Part shown: one piece after another, positions 54,999-59,596 of the stretch
Layout of the letters: each line of letters starts with the position of its first letter
Position numbering within the stretch: the stretch's first letter is position 1
Assembly: GCF_009932555.1 (NCBI RefSeq)
Contig: NZ_BLJO01000005.1
Location: 25,523 to 85,118, forward strand
Source of the DNA: Steroidobacter agaridevorans
Lineage (GTDB): Bacteria > Pseudomonadota > Gammaproteobacteria > Steroidobacterales > Steroidobacteraceae
Direction of reading: 5' to 3'
Length of the DNA: 59,596 bases
The notes under the pieces: generated by a model
Told to the model about the DNA's origin: nothing
The model's input: the letters and a program-made list of their open reading frames with translations, nothing else
Database searches by the model: none
Position numbers and translations under genes: made by a program

Positions 54999-56231
54999 TT
55001 AAAAATTTCCTTGAAACCACGCTTTCATGCGATCGAACGTGCCGCGCACGTTGCCGCCCAGCGGCTCGCGGCGCCCGCGCAGATAATTCTCCCGGCCGTA
55101 CAGCAACAGGCCGACGCCGGTCGAATGAATAGGATTGCTCACCACATCGACCAGTCCGGTGATGTGTTGCGGCACGCCGAGCCGCACCGGCATGTGAAAC
55201 ACTTCTTCGGCGAGCTCGACCGCGCCTTCCATCTTCGCGCTGCCGCCGGTGAGCACGACGCCCGCGGCGATCACTTCTTCGAAGCCGGAACGGCGCAGCT
55301 CTTCGCGCACCAAAGCAAACAATTCCTCGTAACGAGGCTCGACCACTTCGGCGAGCGTTTGTCTCGCCAGCCGGCGCGGCGGACGATCGCCCACGCTCGG
55401 CACTTCGATGGTCTCGTCCGAGTTCGCCAGCTGCGACAGCGCGCAGGCGAACTTCATCTTGATCTCTTCGGCGTGATGCGTCGGCGTGCGCAAGCTCACC
55501 GCGATGTCGTTCGTCACCTGGTCGCCGGCGATCGGAATCACCGCGGTGTGACGAATTGCGCCGCCCGAGAACACCGCGAGGTCGGTTGTACCGCCGCCGA
55601 TGTCCACCAGGCACACGCCCAGTTCCTTCTCATCGTCGGCCAGCACCGAGTAGCTCGACGCCAGCTGCTCGAGCACCACGTCCTCGACCTGCAAGCCGCA
55701 GCGCTGCACGCACTTCACGATGTTCTGCGCCGCGCTGTCCGCACCGGTGACGATGTGAACTTTCGCTTCCAGTCGCACACCCGACATGCCGATCGGCTCG
55801 CGGATGCCTTCCTGGCTGTCGATCAGGAACTCCTGCGGCAGGATGTGCAGGATCTTCTGGTCGGCCGGGATCGCGACGGCGCGCGCCGCGTCGATCACGC
55901 GATCGACGTCCTCGGACGTCACTTCTTTATTGCGGATCGCGACGATGCCGTGCGAGTTCAGGCTGCGTACGTGACTGCCGGCGATGCCGGCGTACACCGA
56001 ATGAATCTCGCAGCCCGCCATCAGCTCGGCTTCTTCCACCGCGCGCTGAATGGACTGCACCGTCGACTCGATGTTCACGACGACGCCACGCTTCAGGCCG
56101 CGCGAAGGATGCGAGCCCAAGCCCACCACTTCGATGCGACCTTCGTGATTGACCTCGCCCACGATGGCGACCACCTTCGAGGTGCCGATATCGAGGCCGA
56201 CAATCAGATTTCGGTCATTCTTCCTAGCCAT
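54999..56231 (-). CDS. ftsA: Cell division protein FtsA
   Basis: A 410-residue actin-like protein that tethers FtsZ to the membrane. Visible are the first phosphate loop VGLDIGTSKVVAIVGE, the second VDIGGGTTDLAVF, the adenosine motif VVLTGGSAKMEG and a C-terminal amphipathic helix ending DRMKAWFQGNF that inserts in the membrane. It overlaps ftsQ by 8 nt. Confidence 0.98.
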   Translation of the reverse strand: MARKNDRNLIVGLDIGTSKVVAIVGEVNHEGRIEVVGLGSHPSRGLKRGVVVNIESTVQSIQRAVEEAELMAGCEIHSVYAGIAGSHVRSLNSHGIVAIRNKEVTSEDVDRVIDAARAVAIPADQKILHILPQEFLIDSQEGIREPIGMSGVRLEAKVHIVTGADSAAQNIVKCVQRCGLQVEDVVLEQLASSYSVLADDEKELGVCLVDIGGGTTDLAVFSGGAIRHTAVIPIAGDQVTNDIAVSLRTPTHHAEEIKMKFACALSQLANSDETIEVPSVGDRPPRRLARQTLAEVVEPRYEELFALVREELRRSGFEEVIAAGVVLTGGSAKMEGAVELAEEVFHMPVRLGVPQHITGLVDVVSNPIHSTGVGLLLYGRENYLRGRREPLGGNVRGTFDRMKAWFQGNF

Positions 56232-57045
56232 CAGAGCGAGGTTCCTCGGCGTCGCGCGCGACTCGGGCTGGAGCGTTCCAACCCACGGAAAAGCCGTTGC
56301 TGTAACGCAGATCTACGTAACTGACTTCCGCTGCCCGCGCGGCCACGACCGGGCTCGCCACAGCGATGAATCTTTCCAAGCGGGCCGGCACGTCCTGCCG
56401 ACCGAGACGAACCATCACGCCATTGCCGAGCGTCAGCTGCCACGCGCCGCGCGCGTCCAGCTCGACTTTGCTCAGGCGCATTCCCACGCCCAACAGACGG
56501 GGGTACGACTCGAGATAGAGCTTCGCGACCTGAGCTTCGGTGCCCGACGGGCCGATGAGCTGCGGCAACTCTTGTGGAATGTGCCGCGCCTCTTTCAGAA
56601 ACAATTCGCCTCGCGTATTCATCAGGCCCGACTCGCCCCAGCGAGCCGCAGCGACATGCTCGGTGATGAACACGCGCACACCGTTTGGCCACTTGCGTTC
56701 GACCCGAGCGCGATCCACCCAAGGAATCGTTTCCAACGACGTGCGCAATGCCGCCAGGTCGACGGAAAGAAAACCCGAGCCCCGAAACTGCGCGACGACT
56801 TCTTCGACCTGCAGCGGCGTGACGCGCTGAAATTGCCCGCCCACTTCCACCTTGCCAATCGGTCGATCGAACGAGACCATCAGCCCCCACGCCATGACGC
56901 CGATGCCGAGCATCAGCGCGAGCACGCCGAGCGCAGGACGCAAGCCACCATTGGTCAACGACGCGACCAACGGTTGCAGCCGGCCAAGCAGATCGAGCTG
57001 CTCGCCTCCGGCCTTGCGACGATTGCGCTTGCGAGTGCCCATCAT
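56224..57045 (-). CDS. ftsQ: Cell division protein FtsQ
   Basis: A 273-residue bitopic divisome protein. A basic N-terminus ([14 protein letters not shown]) is cytosolic, a helix lies at about 37-55 ([18 protein letters not shown]), then a POTRA domain ([22 protein letters not shown]) and the beta domain. It links FtsB/FtsL to the septal machinery. The ATG at 57045 overlaps the ddl stop (ATGA) and AAGGAG lies about 10 nt upstream; the next codon is also ATG. Confidence 0.96.
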   Translation of the reverse strand: MMGTRKRNRRKAGGEQLDLLGRLQPLVASLTNGGLRPALGVLALMLGIGVMAWGLMVSFDRPIGKVEVGGQFQRVTPLQVEEVVAQFRGSGFLSVDLAALRTSLETIPWVDRARVERKWPNGVRVFITEHVAAARWGESGLMNTRGELFLKEARHIPQELPQLIGPSGTEAQVAKLYLESYPRLLGVGMRLSKVELDARGAWQLTLGNGVMVRLGRQDVPARLERFIAVASPVVAARAAEVSYVDLRYSNGFSVGWNAPARVARDAEEPRSDG

Positions 57046-58025
57046 GAGCGGGGTGCTCCTTGACCGGCGTGCGGCACGCTGGTTTCCAACACGCGCCACA
57101 CCAGCTCATCGAACTCGATGCCGAACTGCTTCGCCGACTTGGGCACCAGCGAATGACTGGTCATGCCCGGCGCCGTGTTCACTTCCAACAAGTAGAACTT
57201 GCCGCTGGCACGGTCGCGCATCACGTCGACGCGCCCCCAGCCGGAGCAGCCAGCGGTACGGAAGGCTTCGAGCGCGAGCGCACGAATCTCGTCCTCAGCT
57301 GCGCCTTGCAGCCCCGGGCAGATGTATTGCGTGTCCTCGGCTTTGTACTTGGCGTGATAGTCGTAGTACTCACCCGCCGGCACGATACGAATGCTTGGCA
57401 ACGCGGTGTCGCCGAGGACGGCAACCGTCAACTCATCGCCGACGACCAACTGTTCCATCAACATCTCGCCTTGATAGCGAGCGGCCAGATCGACCGCCTG
57501 CTTCAGATCCGCTTCTTTGAATACGCGAGTCACGCCGACGCTCGAGCCTTCGCAGGCCGGCTTCACGATCACCGGCAACCCGAGATCGCGCGCGGCCGTC
57601 GCCACGTCGCTGTTGCGAGACAGACGCGCATAGCGCGGCGTCGGCAGACCGAGCGACAGCCACACCTGCTTGGTGCGGATCTTGTCCATCGACAGCGCCG
57701 AGCCCAACACATCCGAACCGGTGTATGGAATGCCGAACGCATCGAGCAGGCCTTGCAGGATGCCGTCCTCACCGCCGCCCGCATGACCGTGCAGGATGTT
57801 GAACACGCGCTGGCAGCGCTTGTTCACCAGCTCATCGACGAGCGCAGCGATGCCATCGACTTTATAAGCATCGACACCCTGCCGCTTCAGCGCCTCCAGA
57901 CAATTGCTGCCGCTATCCAGCGACACTTCACGTTCGCTCGACGTGCCGCCCATCAGCACGGCGACGCGACCGAAGTCCTTCGCGTTGCTGACGCGCCTCG
58001 GCCCGATGTTGTTTGCTTCAGCCAT
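57042..58025 (-). CDS. ddl: D-alanine--D-alanine ligase
   Basis: A 327-residue ATP-grasp enzyme that makes D-Ala-D-Ala for peptidoglycan precursors. It has [14 protein letters not shown] near 26, [10 protein letters not shown] (HGxxGEDG type), [12 protein letters not shown] for ATP binding and [15 protein letters not shown] near the end for metal binding. The first glycine of the usual HGxxGEDG is followed by an extra Gly, which is a small deviation. It overlaps murB by 8 nt and ftsQ by 4 nt. Confidence 0.97.
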   Translation of the reverse strand: MAEANNIGPRRVSNAKDFGRVAVLMGGTSSEREVSLDSGSNCLEALKRQGVDAYKVDGIAALVDELVNKRCQRVFNILHGHAGGGEDGILQGLLDAFGIPYTGSDVLGSALSMDKIRTKQVWLSLGLPTPRYARLSRNSDVATAARDLGLPVIVKPACEGSSVGVTRVFKEADLKQAVDLAARYQGEMLMEQLVVGDELTVAVLGDTALPSIRIVPAGEYYDYHAKYKAEDTQYICPGLQGAAEDEIRALALEAFRTAGCSGWGRVDVMRDRASGKFYLLEVNTAPGMTSHSLVPKSAKQFGIEFDELVWRVLETSVPHAGQGAPRS

Positions 58026-58920
58026 GTTTCACCTCGCCCACGATGCGCACCTCAGTGTTGAGTCGCACACCGTGTTTTTGTTCCACCGTCTGTTGCACAT
58101 GACGAATCAACTGCTCGATGTCGGCAGCGCTCGCCGTGCCGTCATTGACGATGAAGTTCGCGTGCATCTCCGACACTCGCGCGCCGCCGATGCGAAAACC
58201 TTTTAGTCCGCACGCCTCGACCAGTCGCGCGGCGTGATTGCCCGGCGGATTGGTAAACACCGAGCCGCACGACCACTCCTGAATCGGCTGCGTCGCCTTG
58301 CGCTTGGCGAGCAGCTGACGGATGTCGTCGTTGCTCACACCGGGACGCTGCTCGAAGCGCAGCAGCGCGCCGAGAAACCATTCGTCTTTCGGGCCTTCGA
58401 CGTGCCGATAGCCGACGTTGTAGTCGGATGCCGGGCGCTCATGACGCACGCCGTTGCGATCGATGGTCGCGACCGACACGACGTGCCGCCACGTTTCGCC
58501 GCCGAACGCGCCCGCATTCATCGCCAGTGCGCCGCCGAGGGTGCCGGGAATGCCCGCGAAGAACTCCGCTGGGCCCAAGCCCCACTTGATGCATTGTTTG
58601 GCCAGCTTCGCGCACGCAACGCCGCTGCCACACCAGACGTCGTTGTCGCTTCGGCGCTCCAGCTCATCGAAGATGCCGTGCGTCTCGATCACCGCGCCAC
58701 GCACGCCACCGTCGCGAACCAGCAAGTTGCTGCCCAGACCGATCCACATTACCGGCGTGCCGGGCTCCAGCCCTTGCAGGAAGCCGGAGACATCGGTCGC
58801 ATCGAGAGGTGAAAAGAACAGATCCGCCGGCCCGCCCACGTGCCACGACGTGTGCTTCGACATCGGTTCGTTACGCTTCACTCGCGCTTCGAAATCGGGC
58901 GGCAGCGACAGCGCGTTCAC
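58018..58920 (-). CDS. murB: UDP-N-acetylenolpyruvoylglucosamine reductase MurB (type with HTSWHVGG)
   Basis: A 300-residue FAD enzyme that reduces the enolpyruvyl group to give UDP-MurNAc. FAD contacts are seen in NTSWHVGG-like [24 protein letters not shown] and [18 protein letters not shown]; the catalytic serine is in [11 protein letters not shown] and the C-terminal Glu in [10 protein letters not shown]. The GTG at 58920 has GGAGG 6 nt upstream and overlaps the murC stop (GTGA). Confidence 0.97.
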   Translation of the reverse strand: MNALSLPPDFEARVKRNEPMSKHTSWHVGGPADLFFSPLDATDVSGFLQGLEPGTPVMWIGLGSNLLVRDGGVRGAVIETHGIFDELERRSDNDVWCGSGVACAKLAKQCIKWGLGPAEFFAGIPGTLGGALAMNAGAFGGETWRHVVSVATIDRNGVRHERPASDYNVGYRHVEGPKDEWFLGALLRFEQRPGVSNDDIRQLLAKRKATQPIQEWSCGSVFTNPPGNHAARLVEACGLKGFRIGGARVSEMHANFIVNDGTASAADIEQLIRHVQQTVEQKHGVRLNTEVRIVGEVKHG

Positions 58921-59596
58921 GGTTGCCTCCGCTCGGCCGACAACGTGGTCAACGCCGCCGGCAATTCCGGCGCGAGGCTGCCGATGCTGCCGGCGCCCAT
59001 GGTCACGATCACATCGCCGTCGCGGGCGATCTGAATCAGCGCGCGCGGCAGTTCGTCGATCTTGTCGACGAACACCGGCTCGACACGACCATGCGAACGC
59101 ACGGCGCGGCAGATCGCCTTCCCGTCGGCGCCTGCGATCGGTGTTTCACCAGCCGCATACACTTCAGTGACGATGAGCGCGTCGGCGTTGGCCGCAAGCA
59201 CGCGAGCGAAGTCATCGAGCAAATCTCGCGTACGGCTGTAACGATGTGGCTGGAAGGCCAGCAGGATGCGGCGATTCGGCCACCCCTGCCGGATCGCTTC
59301 GAGCGTCGCCGCGAGCTCGGTCGGGTGATGACCGTAGTCGTCGATGATCGTGACCTTGCCCGCCGACGTCTGCACATCGCCGTACTGTTGCAAGCGACGA
59401 TCGACGCCATGGAACGACGCGAGCGCGGACTGAATCGCGGCGTCGCTCACTTCCAGTTCCTTCGCGACAGCAATCGCCGCCAGCGAGTTGAGCACGTTGT
59501 GCCGGCCCGGCAGGTTCAACTGCACAGACAGCTTCTGCGAAGAGCCGCGACGCTCGACATCGAAGCGCGTCTGCACGCCTTCTCGCTGGATGTTCA
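58917..59596 (-). CDS. murC: UDP-N-acetylmuramate--L-alanine ligase MurC (5' part outside window)
   Basis: The C-terminal 226 residues of MurC, which adds L-Ala to UDP-MurNAc. The frame continues to the window edge (the last internal bases read [11 protein letters not shown]). Visible are [45 protein letters not shown] and MGAGSIG, all typical of Mur ligase central and C-terminal domains. It is the most upstream dcw gene in this window. Confidence 0.97.
   Translation of the reverse strand, partial: NIQREGVQTRFDVERRGSSQKLSVQLNLPGRHNVLNSLAAIAVAKELEVSDAAIQSALASFHGVDRRLQQYGDVQTSAGKVTIIDDYGHHPTELAATLEAIRQGWPNRRILLAFQPHRYSRTRDLLDDFARVLAANADALIVTEVYAAGETPIAGADGKAICRAVRSHGRVEPVFVDKIDELPRALIQIARDGDVIVTMGAGSIGSLAPELPAALTTLSAERRQP

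Noticed and set aside
53489-56324. Long plus-strand frames over ftsZ and ftsA (459 and 501 codons)
   Set aside because: Both are opposite unmistakable division genes and rich in His/Arg/Ala with no family signature.

Overview
The window is GC-rich, densely coded DNA from the chromosome of a Gram-negative gammaproteobacterium. Its right end carries the dcw (division and cell wall) genes in the order murC-murB-ddl-ftsQ-ftsA-ftsZ-lpxC, followed by dciA (DUF721), an M23 endopeptidase and secA. ZapD and YacG are gammaproteobacterial or betaproteobacterial markers. Many secreted peptidases, a TonB-dependent receptor with a signalling domain and a quinohemoprotein suggest a free-living scavenger of the Steroidobacter/Xanthomonadales type. 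That placement is inferred from gene content. I see no insertion sequence, prophage, CRISPR array, tRNA or rRNA.

Layout, left to right. (1) 1-14.9 kb, transport and envelope: a cut-off ABC ATPase, a secreted S41 peptidase, four MFS transporters, a DOMON-like/NamZ pair, a Lys-rich DUF6496 protein and an RND permease-adaptor operon. (2) 14.9-16.3 kb: a stand-alone HipA/YjjJ-type kinase behind an AT-rich region with tandem 12-nt repeats. (3) 16.4-19.5 kb: an iron operon (DUF3649, PepSY, DUF3325, ferredoxin-NADP reductase) behind a Fur box. (4) 19.6-25.3 kb: exonuclease III, DUF411, a secreted unknown, a cytochrome c-PQQ dehydrogenase like polyvinyl-alcohol dehydrogenase, and a secreted DUF3089 hydrolase. 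(5) 25.5-43.4 kb: HAD phosphatase, then periplasmic proteolysis and folding (Dcp, FKBP isomerase, DsbA, prolyl oligopeptidase, DPP-IV type peptidase, gamma-glutamyltransferase) with a FecI/FecR/TonB-receptor signalling set, and ZapD-YacG. (6) 43.4-47.8 kb: MutT, an exported catalase-peroxidase and three unknown membrane or secreted proteins. (7) 47.9-59.6 kb: secA and the dcw cluster, all on the minus strand except dciA.

The most notable element is a class I (GEMM-I) cyclic-di-GMP riboswitch on the minus strand at about 52006-52112. A sigma70-like promoter sits just upstream. The leader, about 240 nt long, holds strong hairpins and an 80-codon ORF whose stop overlaps the start of the M23 endopeptidase gene; secA is next. 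This suggests that c-di-GMP controls a cell-wall hydrolase at the junction of the division cluster and the Sec motor.

Other points worth attention: an RND permease with a non-standard proton relay, a DHA2 transporter with a periplasmic insert of about 185 residues, a KatG with a signal peptide and a start-site-sequestering leader, intrinsic terminators placed just ahead of start codons, and an iron-operon without its receptor.
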